From assembly GCF_000019165.1 (NCBI RefSeq), contig NC_010337.2, positions 1,479,001 to 1,543,000 on the forward strand: DNA of 64,000 nt, written 5' to 3'. Every line of letters starts with the position of its first letter. Positions within the stretch are counted from its first letter, which is position 1. Positions 28,149-36,304 of this stretch are shown piece after piece. The notes under the pieces were generated by a model that was given only the letters and a program-made list of their open reading frames with translations, was not told the origin of the DNA and did not search any database. Made by a program: the position numbers and the translations under genes. The DNA is from Heliomicrobium modesticaldum Ice1. Its GTDB lineage: Bacteria; Bacillota; Desulfitobacteriia; Heliobacteriales; Heliobacteriaceae.

Positions 28149-28931
28149 ATGGATATTGCCGTCATTTTGGGGATGGTCCTAGGTGTCGTTGCCGTTGTCG
28201 GCGGGATGATCGCCAAAGGGGCCAACATCGCCGTTTTGGTCAACCCGGCCGCCATCATCATCATCTTCGTGGGCACCTTCGCCGCCCTGCTCAACTCCTT
28301 CCCGATGAAGGAGATCAAGAAACTGCCGACGCTCTTTGGGATCATCTTCAAGGAGCAGAAGTTGACGGAGCCGAAGGTGATCATCCAGCAGATGACCGAC
28401 ATGGCCCAGCAGGCCCGTCGCGAAGGCTTGCTCTCGCTGGAAGCCTCTATCGACAAACTGGAAGAACCTTTCCTGCGCAACGGTATCCGCCTGATCGTCG
28501 ACGGTCAGGGCGAAGAATTCGTTCGGGAACTCCTGGAGGCAGAGATCGCTGCTATGGAAGAACGCCACCGCGTAGGCGCCCAGATCTTCACCTCCGCCGG
28601 TTCCTATGCCCCGACGTTGGGCGTTCTGGGGGCTGTTATCGGTCTGATCGGCGCCTTGGGCAACCTGAACGACGTGAACAAGCTGGGTACCATGATCGCC
28701 GCTGCCTTTGTGGCCACCCTCTTCGGTATCTTCACCGGGTATGTTCTCTGGCACCCCTTCGCGACCAAACTGAAGCGGAAGTCTGCGGAAGAGGTCAAGT
28801 TGAAAACGATGATGCTCGAAGGCATCCTGTCGATCCAGGTCGGCAGCAGCCCGATTCAGATTCGTGAGAAGATGATGATCCACCTGACTCAAGCGGAACG
28901 GGCGGCCCTTGAGAAAGAAGGAAATATCTGA
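28149..28931 (+). CDS. motA: Flagellar motor stator protein MotA
   Basis: 260 residues with four membrane helices (MDIAVILGMVLGVVAVVGGM; NPAAIIIIFVGTFAALLNSF; ...SYAPTLGVLGAVIGLIGAL; MIAAAFVATLFGIFTGYVLW) and the cytoplasmic loop (REGLLSLEASIDKLEEPFLRNGIRLIVDG) that contacts FliG. Forms the ion-conducting stator with MotB. ATG 28149 behind GAGGTG; one base overlap with motB. Confidence 0.95.
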   Translation: MDIAVILGMVLGVVAVVGGMIAKGANIAVLVNPAAIIIIFVGTFAALLNSFPMKEIKKLPTLFGIIFKEQKLTEPKVIIQQMTDMAQQARREGLLSLEASIDKLEEPFLRNGIRLIVDGQGEEFVRELLEAEIAAMEERHRVGAQIFTSAGSYAPTLGVLGAVIGLIGALGNLNDVNKLGTMIAAAFVATLFGIFTGYVLWHPFATKLKRKSAEEVKLKTMMLEGILSIQVGSSPIQIREKMMIHLTQAERAALEKEGNI

Positions 28932-29827
28932 TGTCAAAGAAGAAGCAACACCATGAGGAGCATATCGACGAGACATGGCTGATCCCCTATGCCGACATGC
29001 TGACGTTGCTCCTGGCTCTGTTCATCGTCATGTTCGCCGTCAGCCAGGTGGACACCAAGAAGTTTGAGGCCCTGAAAAAGGCGATGGAGAGCGTCTTCAA
29101 AGGCGGCTCAGGTATTATGGCCAACCCGACGCCGCTGGACACTGAGGGGGCCAGCGACGCGCCGCCGGATATGTCGGTGATGGAATCGTTAAAGGAGACC
29201 CGCGACCTGCAAGAGATCAAAAACCGCGTCGATCGGTATATCGAAGAAAAAGGGCTGGAAAAGCAGGTGGAGACCAATCTTGTCCGCGAAGGGCTGCAGA
29301 TCAGCTTCCGCGACGCGGCGCTCTTCGACTCCGGAAAGGCCGATCTGAAGCGGGAGGCCTTGCCGGCCCTCGACCTGATCGCCGATACATTGCACAACCT
29401 CTCCAACGAGGTGCGTATCGCCGGCCACACCGACAACCTGCCCATCAGCACGGCTGAGTTTCCCTCCAACTGGGACTTGAGCGCTAAACGGGCATTGAAT
29501 GTGATGAAGTATATCCTCAATGACAAACGGAACAACCCGGTGAAGTTCACCGCTGTCGGCTACGGCGAGTACCATCCCAAGGCGACGAACGATACGCCGG
29601 AAGGACGGGCTCAGAATCGGCGCGTCGAGGTGATGATCATTCGTCAATACCCCATGCCGGGACAGAAGGCGACACCGGCCGTTGTCAAGCCAGTGCCGGA
29701 GCCGTTGGCGCCGCAGGGAAACGCCGATGCAATGCCGCCCGCCCCGGTGCTTGAAGGCCTGCCTGGCGAACCGAAGCGGCTCCCTGCCGACAAGATCCCT
29801 GACAGCCCGCTCCGGTTTGTTCCCTAG
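28931..29827 (+). CDS. motB: Flagellar motor protein MotB
   Basis: 298 residues. One N-terminal helix, PYADMLTLLLALFIVMFAVSQVD, holds the essential ion-binding Asp; a plug/linker follows, then an OmpA-like peptidoglycan-binding domain (RIAGHTDNLP...NWDLSAKRALNVMKYIL...FTAVGYGEYHPKATNDTPEGRAQNRRVEVMI). A Pro/Ala-rich tail follows to FVP. The stop codon lies in the CTAG that borders the IS element, so the last residues may be altered by the insertion. Confidence 0.95.
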   Translation: MSKKKQHHEEHIDETWLIPYADMLTLLLALFIVMFAVSQVDTKKFEALKKAMESVFKGGSGIMANPTPLDTEGASDAPPDMSVMESLKETRDLQEIKNRVDRYIEEKGLEKQVETNLVREGLQISFRDAALFDSGKADLKREALPALDLIADTLHNLSNEVRIAGHTDNLPISTAEFPSNWDLSAKRALNVMKYILNDKRNNPVKFTAVGYGEYHPKATNDTPEGRAQNRRVEVMIIRQYPMPGQKATPAVVKPVPEPLAPQGNADAMPPAPVLEGLPGEPKRLPADKIPDSPLRFVP

Positions 29828-29968
29828 AGGAGTCTGTCTAAAAACCCCCTCAAGAGAGGGCAAAAAGCAAGACGTTTTTATATGGAAATTGGTGGAATTT
29901 AAAGGGAATTCGACTCTTCGCGTCGAAGGATATAGGTACAAAGACTGTTTATAGCGAGGCGATGTACC

Positions 29969-31591
29969 TTGTTTCGATTCGATGTGGACCCCCAAGTTAG
30001 CTTTTACGACTTTGCAGCCCTCTGGGACCAACTTGTGCCTGCCGATTCCGTCTTTCGCCTGTTTCGTGAATTGGCGCCCCTATTAATACAACCGGAGGAT
30101 TTTACAGGTCTCTATTGCCTTGACAACGGACGTCCCAGTCATGCGGCCCGGCAGATGACGATGGCCTGCATGTTACAGGAAATGCTGGGCGAAACAGACC
30201 GGGGGATGGAAGCACAGACACGTGTGAACATCGAGGTCAAGTTTGCGTTAGGAATGGCCCTCGATGAACCGGGCATTGATCACGCCAATTTTGGCGTCCA
30301 CCGGCAACGGCTCATCCAAAAGGAACTTGATAAGGTCTATCTCGATCGCTTTATCCGGTTGATGTACTACCTGGGCGTTTTGACAGGGAAAGAACCTTGG
30401 ATAACGGACACGACCCATGTCATAGCTCCCATCAGTGCCCCCACGACCATCGAACTGATCCGCCAAGCCATGCGCCTGTTGGTGCGTCTTTTGGCGAAGC
30501 AATACAGTGTTCCATGGCATGCAATCCCCCATGCCCCTCGGGCGGTACGTTACCTGGAAACAGTGACGGAAGTGAAAGAGCATAACCTGGACGATAAGGC
30601 CAAAATGGAACGGCTTGTTGAAGTGGTCAGCGAGGCTGACGAACTGCTGGCCTACGTGGAGTCATCGGAGGCTTCGTGGAAGAAGAAGCCCGATGTCATT
30701 CATTACGCCCTTTTGCTTTGCCGTATCCTCCGTGAACGAATCATTCGGAAAGATGATGGAACTCTTGAGATAGCCCCCGGCGGTTCTGTCAAAGATATGA
30801 TAGTTTCGGCTGTAGACAGCGAAGCCCGTTTCGGTTGTAAGGGCAAGACGAAATGGCGCGGGTATAAGATGGCCATCGTCGAAGTCGGAAATTCCGGATT
30901 TATCGCCGCCGCCGAGGCCATGAAAGCCAACGACTATGACGGCTCCAGTCTGGTGCCGTTAGCGGATCAGCTTCCCACCGATTGTGTAGAAAACCCGACG
31001 ATCATTGGAGATACCCACTATGGTGCGGGCGATGACCGTGTCACCCTCAAGGAAAAAGGCATTGACGTAGTGGCGCCACTTTCACCAAAGACAAAATGTG
31101 ATATCCTCGCGGGCGAGGGATTTCAAGTTTCCGAAGACCAAACACAACTGATCTGCCCGAGAGGAAAAGTCATCACCACCTATTCGGAAGTGGCAGATGG
31201 GAAGAACTTCGTGCTTCGCGCCAAGGACCATGATTGCAAGCACTGCCCTCGTTACACGACCTGTTTTAAAGAAAAGAAACATCGGCGCACGATTTTTATT
31301 CACAACGCCTATGGTGTCATGCTCGAGGCGGCAAAGCACTCCCAAACGAAAATCTATAAGGAACAGATGCGTCTTCGCAGCCGCATCGAAGCCAAGCAAA
31401 ATGAACTGGTCAACCGTTACGGACTGCGCCGGGTTCGCCGTATCGGAAAACGAAATCTGGCTTATGCCGCCCGGCTCAGCGCGTTAGCGGCGAACTTTCA
31501 AAAACTCAACCGTCTACGAAATGATAAGAATGCAACCATGGTGTTGGAGGTGAGTGCCTTACGCGGTGTTGCTTTCAAAAAAGCCGCATAA
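29969..31591 (+). CDS. IS1182-family DDE transposase
   Basis: 540 residues. An N-terminal domain typical of IS1182 (DQLVPADSVFRLFRELAPLL..., GRPSHAARQMTMACMLQEMLG), a central catalytic region (WITDTTHV, VDSEARFGCKGKTKWRGYKMAIVEV, GDTHYGAGDDRV) and a C-terminal DDE_6-like part with CPRYTTCF and RIGKRNLAYAARLSALAANFQKL. Start TTG 29969 (MFRFDVDPQV) behind GAGGCGATG. Full length. Confidence 0.92.
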   Translation: MFRFDVDPQVSFYDFAALWDQLVPADSVFRLFRELAPLLIQPEDFTGLYCLDNGRPSHAARQMTMACMLQEMLGETDRGMEAQTRVNIEVKFALGMALDEPGIDHANFGVHRQRLIQKELDKVYLDRFIRLMYYLGVLTGKEPWITDTTHVIAPISAPTTIELIRQAMRLLVRLLAKQYSVPWHAIPHAPRAVRYLETVTEVKEHNLDDKAKMERLVEVVSEADELLAYVESSEASWKKKPDVIHYALLLCRILRERIIRKDDGTLEIAPGGSVKDMIVSAVDSEARFGCKGKTKWRGYKMAIVEVGNSGFIAAAEAMKANDYDGSSLVPLADQLPTDCVENPTIIGDTHYGAGDDRVTLKEKGIDVVAPLSPKTKCDILAGEGFQVSEDQTQLICPRGKVITTYSEVADGKNFVLRAKDHDCKHCPRYTTCFKEKKHRRTIFIHNAYGVMLEAAKHSQTKIYKEQMRLRSRIEAKQNELVNRYGLRRVRRIGKRNLAYAARLSALAANFQKLNRLRNDKNATMVLEVSALRGVAFKKAA

Positions 31592-31610
31592 GGTGCAAGG
31601 GGGAGATCTG

Positions 31611-31639
31611 CCCTTTTTGAGGAAAATCCTCAAAAAGGG
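31611..31639 (+). terminator. Hairpin after the transposase gene
   Basis: Perfect 13-bp stem CCCTTTTTGAGGA/TCCTCAAAAAGGG with loop AAA, 20 bp past the stop, inside the IS. No strong T-run follows. Confidence 0.7.
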
Positions 31640-31843
31640 CCGGTGAGACCGATAAAAAGACTCTAGTTTTTTGCTGTTTGTATTAAAAAATCATGCTTTT
31701 GCAAGGGCTGGCTAGGGAATTTGCTTATTTTCTAGACGGCCTCTAGAGACGACTTTGTTCTCAAAGCCGGCCCTGCCGATGCGATCCGGTTCGTTCCTCG
31801 CCAGAAGGAATTCCTTTCTTACAGTATCAAAATGAGCACCACG

Positions 31844-31876
31844 AAAAAGCGGTCTCTCGAAGAGGCCGCTTTTTTC
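31844..31876 (-). terminator. Terminator after the EAL-domain gene (bidirectional)
   Basis: AAAAAGCGGTCTCT/AGAGGCCGCTTTTTT with loop CGA. It suits the leftward gene ending at 31886 and could formerly have ended motAB before the IS arrived. Confidence 0.85.
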
Positions 31877-31885
31877 GATCCGCCG

Positions 31886-33085
31886 TCAGGTCAAGTCGAG
31901 GCATAGGAAGAGGTTGCCCGGGAGGGGGTATATGTAGGTGCGCATCTTTTTGCCCGTGTGGGCATCCGTGTAGATGGCCGATAGTTTTCCGGCCTCCTGA
32001 TGGGTGGCCTTGACGATATTGCTGAGAAAATAGGGGCGCCAAGCCCAGTTGCGTCCGATGAAATCGGAGTCCTGTTTCCAATGCCCGTTCTGGCGGGTGA
32101 AGTTCGATGACCACTGGTAGCCCCGTTCGTCGCAGAGGAAGACGCGAATCACCATCTTGGGGAGAAGTTCCAAGAAGGGATGGACGAAAGCGTCGGCGGC
32201 GCCGGGGGTGATTGCATCACAGTCGGACAGGCGATGAAGACATGTAAGGAGGCTGTCCCGGAGTTCCTCGGCGGCGCGCAGGTCAGCATGCTGCTGCCAA
32301 AGGGCGTGATCGACGAATTGCTGGATCTGGCGTTCCAGAATGGGCCGGAAGGCGTCGGGGTTTTGCATGGCCGCTTGGGGCGGAGAGAAGAAGTAGCCTT
32401 GCAGGTACCGGGCGCCGAGCGAAAGGGCGATCTGCACCTCTTCTCTCGTCTCGATGCCTTCAAAGAGCAAGAAGGCACCAATCTTTTCGGCCATCACGGC
32501 AAAGGAGCGGAGGATCTCCTGAAAAAAGGACTCGCGACCGCACTTTTTCACCAGTTCCAGGTCCAACTTGAGGATGTTTGGCTTGATGTAGGCAATGCGG
32601 TCAAAGTTGACGAATCCGCTCCCCACATCATCGATGGCGATCTGGCACCCCGCTTCCCGGTAGGTGCGAGTGACACGGGCCAGTTCCTCGATATCGTCGA
32701 AGAAGGAATCCTCCGTGATTTCGATGGTGATCCGAGAGGGGTCGATGTTATGTTCCCGTAGAAAGCGCAAGGTGGGCAGTTGCTCCGGTCTTTGGCGGAA
32801 ATGATAGATCCAGTTCGGTTTCAGGTTGAGAAAAAGGCGCGTATTCTCAGGAGCGTTGACGAGACTGGCGATCGCCTTCCGGCGGATGATGCGATCGATA
32901 GAGATATGCTCCTCCATGGAAAGGGAGGAGTCATGAAAAAAAGGTCCTAGGCTGCGCACACCCTGTGGGCCCGTATAGCGACCGAGCACCTCGTAGGCAT
33001 AGATGGTTTGCGTATCCATCGAGAGGATCGGTTGAAAGTGCGGCATGACCGTGTCAGGGTTGGGAATAAACCGGGGTCGATTCAT
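31886..33085 (-). CDS. EAL-domain protein with C-terminal sensor domain (YkuI-like)
   Basis: 399 residues. The EAL phosphodiesterase domain spans about 12-245: YEVLGR in the EAL position, LNLKP, ITIEITE, AIDDVGSGF, LKLDLELVKK, EGIETREE and LQGYFF keep the metal and catalytic acids. A PAS/Cache-like C-terminal domain (about 260-399, RVFLCDERGYQWSSNF) resembles the B. subtilis YkuI layout. It should bind or hydrolyse c-di-GMP; the Ala-to-Val change in EAL is usually tolerated. ATG at 33083-33085 behind GAGGAGG. Confidence 0.9.
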   Translation of the reverse strand: MNRPRFIPNPDTVMPHFQPILSMDTQTIYAYEVLGRYTGPQGVRSLGPFFHDSSLSMEEHISIDRIIRRKAIASLVNAPENTRLFLNLKPNWIYHFRQRPEQLPTLRFLREHNIDPSRITIEITEDSFFDDIEELARVTRTYREAGCQIAIDDVGSGFVNFDRIAYIKPNILKLDLELVKKCGRESFFQEILRSFAVMAEKIGAFLLFEGIETREEVQIALSLGARYLQGYFFSPPQAAMQNPDAFRPILERQIQQFVDHALWQQHADLRAAEELRDSLLTCLHRLSDCDAITPGAADAFVHPFLELLPKMVIRVFLCDERGYQWSSNFTRQNGHWKQDSDFIGRNWAWRPYFLSNIVKATHQEAGKLSAIYTDAHTGKKMRTYIYPLPGNLFLCLDLT

Positions 33086-33148
33086 CGCTGGGCCTCCTCG
33101 GCATGATGCCGCCCTTTTCCAGCAGTTGCGCTGCGGGAAAGCTGCTGT

Positions 33149-34126
33149 TCATTGATCCGTGTCGATGGACTGGATGATCCGTTTCCCGTGAAAACGTCCT
33201 TTTTCGATGTTGGCTTGGGTGACCCGCCAGCCTTCGCTGATGGCGCCGGCGACATAGAGGCCGGGAACGGTGGTCTCCATCGTCAATGGGTTATGGACGG
33301 GAAAGCCGGATGCATCGAGGGCTGCCCCTGCCTGGACGAGCAGATCGGTATTGGGCCGGTATCCCGTCATCAAAAAGACAAAATCGGCCTCCAACTCGAA
33401 GGGGGTCTCATCGCCCGTTGTAGACAAGGTGATCGTCTGCGGACGGATGGACAGGATCCGGGTGTGAAACAAGGCGGCGATCTCATTTTTTAAGATGCGC
33501 GCCGTCAGTTCAGCGCCGATCCAGGGTTTGACGGTGGCGTCCATCTCTCCCCGGAAGTGGACGACCGTTGTCAGGGCGCCGAAACGGGAGAGTTCCAAGG
33601 CCGCTTCGGCAGCTGAATTGCCCCCGCCGACGATGATCACCCGTCGCCCCATATAAGGGAAGGGCTCTTTGTAGTAATGACTCACATGGGGCAGTTCTTC
33701 ACCGGGCACGCCGATGAGGTTAGGCCGATCATAACAACCGGTGGCCACGACGACCCGCTTGGCGAAGACGACCGGCTCTTCGCCGTTCAGCTTATCCCGT
33801 GTGTGCAGCATGAAGCCGGACGAAGTGGGAAGAACCTCTGTCACCTCACGGTAGGTTTGGATCGGGATCCCAAAATGCTGCACGGCGCGCCAGTAGTAAC
33901 GCACCGTTTCAAGCCGGGTTGGGCGGCAGTTCCCGGAGATAAAGGGAAGTCCCCCGATCTCCAGCATGTCGGTCGTGCTGAACAGCACCATATAGACCGG
34001 GTATTCAGCCACAGAACGGACCACATTGCCTTTTTCCAAGACAACGCAGTCAAGGCCGTGCTCCTTCGCTTCGATGGCGCAGGCCAGCCCGCAGGGTCCG
34101 CCGCCTATAACCGCGATATCATACAT
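33149..34126 (-). CDS. YpdA-like FAD-dependent disulfide reductase
   Basis: 325 residues of the thioredoxin-reductase-like flavoprotein fold. FAD motif GGGPCGLACAIEAKEHG (residues 8-24), VVVATGCYDRPN, NADPH motif GGGNSAAEAALEL and FLMTGYRPNTDLL. No CxxC redox pair is seen, as in YpdA/Bdr, the proposed bacillithiol disulfide reductase. ATG at 34124-34126 behind GGAGGTGGGG. It lies 63 bp upstream of the EAL gene, possibly cotranscribed. Confidence 0.85.
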   Translation of the reverse strand: MYDIAVIGGGPCGLACAIEAKEHGLDCVVLEKGNVVRSVAEYPVYMVLFSTTDMLEIGGLPFISGNCRPTRLETVRYYWRAVQHFGIPIQTYREVTEVLPTSSGFMLHTRDKLNGEEPVVFAKRVVVATGCYDRPNLIGVPGEELPHVSHYYKEPFPYMGRRVIIVGGGNSAAEAALELSRFGALTTVVHFRGEMDATVKPWIGAELTARILKNEIAALFHTRILSIRPQTITLSTTGDETPFELEADFVFLMTGYRPNTDLLVQAGAALDASGFPVHNPLTMETTVPGLYVAGAISEGWRVTQANIEKGRFHGKRIIQSIDTDQ

Positions 34127-34297
34127 CTTTGCCCCACCTCCAAGTTGCTCTGCTTCTCATTATAGCTGCTGGAGGAGTACGAAAGTAGCGTCTCCCTTTG
34201 CTGAAGCCGATATAGAGGAAAAATGAAGAGGGATCTGATGGGGATGGGATTGTCCTTTAATCGATCGCTCCTTATCGGTCCGGAAAAAGCAAAACAG

Positions 34298-34325
34298 AAG
34301 GGAGAAGACATCTGCCTTCTCCCTT
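34298..34325 (-). terminator. Hairpin at the left edge of the transposase-less element
   Basis: AAGGGAGAAG/CTTCTCCCTT 10-bp stem with loop ACATCTGC; read on the - strand it is followed by CTGTTTTGCTTTTT. It would stop transcripts leaving the element toward ypdA. Confidence 0.65.
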
Positions 34326-34327
34326 AG

Positions 34328-34868
34328 AAGCAACTACCCCTACAGTATAAACTGTTCCCTTGAGCATCGGCATCCGAACTGTAGCAAGATCGGGACAACC
34401 AGCCAGGAACCACTGAGGATAGGACACAAACGAATGGGCTTTGCGAACCTGTCGACGATACCGAAATCCTTGCTGTGGAACGCCAACATCGCGACTTCGA
34501 AAAGATACGCGGGAATTGCAGCACCAAGTTGGGAATTGTAGCACGTTACCGGGAACCGTGACACTTGACCAAAAGCGGAGACACACAACGGGGAAACCGG
34601 AGCCCTTGACAGGAATCAAAGGCCTAAAGGAGAAAACCGAGGATTTACCCGAGAAACAAGTCTTACCAGAAACCTGACACTTGAGATAGGATCCGGCACC
34701 GAGGACAGAGAGAGGAGATTCCACGACAACCAGGTGAAAAGGGTAGATGGGAGCCGGAAATAAAAGGAACCCCACTGTTGAACGGGTCGACACCTGCACT
34801 GACCGGAAAACCGAGTTTCCAACCATCGTGAGTAGGTGAACCTGAACCTTACTGTAGGGTTGTTGCTT
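34328..34868. mobile_element. Transposase-less element with terminal inverted repeats (IS relic or MITE)
   Basis: The ends AAGCAACTACCCCTACAGTA (34328-34347) and TACTGTAGGGTTGTTGCTT (34850-34868) are inverted repeats (one mismatch, one indel). The 541-bp interior lacks a convincing gene and holds degenerate direct repeats with a 20-bp period (34511-34670), such as GGGAATTGTAGCACGTTACC. Multiple short repeats near an end are a feature of IS21-family termini, so it may be an IS21-like remnant. No target duplication found. Confidence 0.6.
34511..34670. repeat. Degenerate 20-bp-period direct repeats
   Basis: Successive 20-base units begin at 34511, 34531 and 34551 (GGGAATTG.AGCAC / GGGAACCGTGACAC), with weaker units at 34571-34670 that keep a GnGAAA-CCG-AG core. 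Units 2 and 3 share 14 of 20 bases. Confidence 0.55.
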
Positions 34869-34949
34869 GGCTTTATCTTATCACATTATTGTGAAGAAGG
34901 CAACAAGAAAAGGAGAGATTTTTTACAGCGATTTAACCGCCTTCGCTCC

Positions 34950-34979
34950 TTGACACCGGAGGGGATGCTTGACTATACT
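34950..34979 (+). promoter_or_regulatory. Promoter of the ilv-leu operon
   Basis: A consensus TTGACA (34950-34955), an 18-bp spacer and TATACT (34974-34979), directly upstream of the T-box leader. Confidence 0.8.
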
Positions 34980-34989
34980 AATTGTCAAT

Positions 34990-35317
34990 AACAGAACCTT
35001 GACCAAAGACGATGATGGGGTACTGTACACCGTTTGTCCCTTAGTCCCAGAGAGCCGGGGAAGCTGGAAACCGGCACTAATACGGCGGTGTTGTCTCTCC
35101 CGGGAGTTGCCAGTTGAACCCTTGCCGCGAGGCGGGCAGTAGATGGAGCCGGATGGAGCGCCACAGGCGCGAGCGTCCGTTATCATGCTGGCGGCAGCCG
35201 CTGGCTGTCGGTCAAGAGGTTGCGCCTTTTTTCGGGCGCGACAATCAGGGTGGTACCGCGGGAAAAATCCTCTCGTCCCTGACAGGTGAAGACCTGTCTG
35301 GGCGGGAGGTTTTTTTA
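34990..35317 (+). ncRNA. T-box leader controlling the ilv-leu genes
   Basis: A tRNA-sensing transcription attenuator. The AG-bulge region CCCAGAGAGCCGG (stem I) is near 35047, and the T-box core AATCAGGGTGGTACCGCGG at 35243-35261 pairs with the uncharged tRNA end. The terminator is at 35269-35317; the antiterminator would pair the T-box core with the first half of its stem. The specifier codon could not be assigned by eye; Leu, Ile or Val is expected from the genes controlled. Confidence 0.93.
35269..35317 (+). terminator. T-box terminator
   Basis: CCTCTCGTCCCTGACAGG pairs with CCTGTCTGGGCGGGAGG around TGAAGA, followed by seven T residues. It forms when the cognate tRNA is charged. Confidence 0.92.
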
Positions 35318-35368
35318 TTTTCTCTTTTGACATCATGGCACAGGTTAACGGAAGGGGAGATTGCGAAG

Positions 35369-36241
35369 GTGAGCCGAATCATCTACTTGGACGGCTGTTT
35401 TGTTCCGGAGGAGCAGGCAAGGATATCCGTCTTTGATCACGGTTTTCTGTACGGAGACGGGATTTTTGAAGGCATCCGGGCCTACAACGGTCGGGTCTTC
35501 AAACTGGATGCGCACATCGACCGCCTCTATGACTCCGCAAAAGCCATTCAGTTGGCGATTCCCATGGGAAAAGGGGAAATGGTCGACGTCGTCTTGGAGA
35601 CCCTGCGCCGCAACCATCTTCGCGACGCCTACATCCGCTTGGTCGTATCCCGGGGGAAGGGAGATCTGGGCCTGGACCCGCGCAAGTGCCCCGGGGCTAC
35701 GGTGATGTGCATCGCCGCCGGCATCACCCTCTACCCGCCGGAGTTCTACGAAAAGGGCCTGGAGGTCGTCACGGTGGCCACGCGCCGCAATGTGCCCGAA
35801 GCCCTAAACCCGCGCATTAAGTCGCTCAACTACCTGAACAACATCCTGGCCAAGCTGGAAGCGGCCAAGGCTGGCGTCTTAGAGGCGATCATGCTCAACC
35901 AGGAAGGCTATGTGGCTGAGTGCACCGGCGACAACATCTTTATTATCAAACAGAGACGCCTGATCACCCCGCCCGTTCATGTCGGCATTTTGGAGGGCAT
36001 CACCCGCAACACCGTCATGGACCTGGCCCGCGAAAAAGGCATTCCGGTGGTCGAAGCGGTCTTCACCCGCTTCGATGTCTATACAGCCGATGAGGTTTTT
36101 CTCACCGGCACCGCCGCCGAGGTCATCCCTGTCGTCACCGTCGACGGCCGGACCATCGGTGAAGGCGTTCCTGGTCCGATGACGAGCGACCTCATCGCCG
36201 CCTTTCGGGAATACGCCCGGAATCAAGGCACGCCGATTTAG
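35369..36241 (+). CDS. ilvE: Branched-chain amino acid aminotransferase
   Basis: A class IV PLP aminotransferase, the last step to Val, Leu and Ile. 290 residues: YLDGCFVPEEQARISVFDHGFLYGDGIFEGIRAY at the start, the PLP Lys in NPRIKSLNYLNNILAKLEA, and VAECTGDNIFII with LTGTAAEVIPV for cofactor phosphate. GTG at 35369 (VSRIIYLDG) behind AAGGGGAG is chosen; upstream in-frame codons belong to the T-box. First gene of the operon. Confidence 0.94.
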   Translation: MSRIIYLDGCFVPEEQARISVFDHGFLYGDGIFEGIRAYNGRVFKLDAHIDRLYDSAKAIQLAIPMGKGEMVDVVLETLRRNHLRDAYIRLVVSRGKGDLGLDPRKCPGATVMCIAAGITLYPPEFYEKGLEVVTVATRRNVPEALNPRIKSLNYLNNILAKLEAAKAGVLEAIMLNQEGYVAECTGDNIFIIKQRRLITPPVHVGILEGITRNTVMDLAREKGIPVVEAVFTRFDVYTADEVFLTGTAAEVIPVVTVDGRTIGEGVPGPMTSDLIAAFREYARNQGTPI

Positions 36242-36304
36242 CCATATCGACGCCATCCGTCGATAGCAAGAAAGACGAGCAAAACTGGAAATGGGGGGAG
36301 CCTG

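Larger units (their letters stand above)
29828..31742 (+). mobile_element. IS1182-family insertion sequence, about 1.9 kb
   Basis: One transposase gene flanked by weak terminal inverted repeats: the left end AGGAGTCTGTCTAAAAAC pairs with the right-end complement AGGCCGTCTAGAAAATAAG. CTAG occurs directly outside both ends (29824-29827, 31743-31746) and is a likely 4-bp target duplication; being palindromic and followed by AGG on both sides, it could instead belong to the ends. The transposase frame is intact, so the element may be active. Confidence 0.8.

Noticed and set aside
34272-34826. 184-codon leftward frame within the TIR-bounded element
   Set aside because: It runs across degenerate repeats and a terminal repeat; three overlapping frames are open there; no domain recognised.
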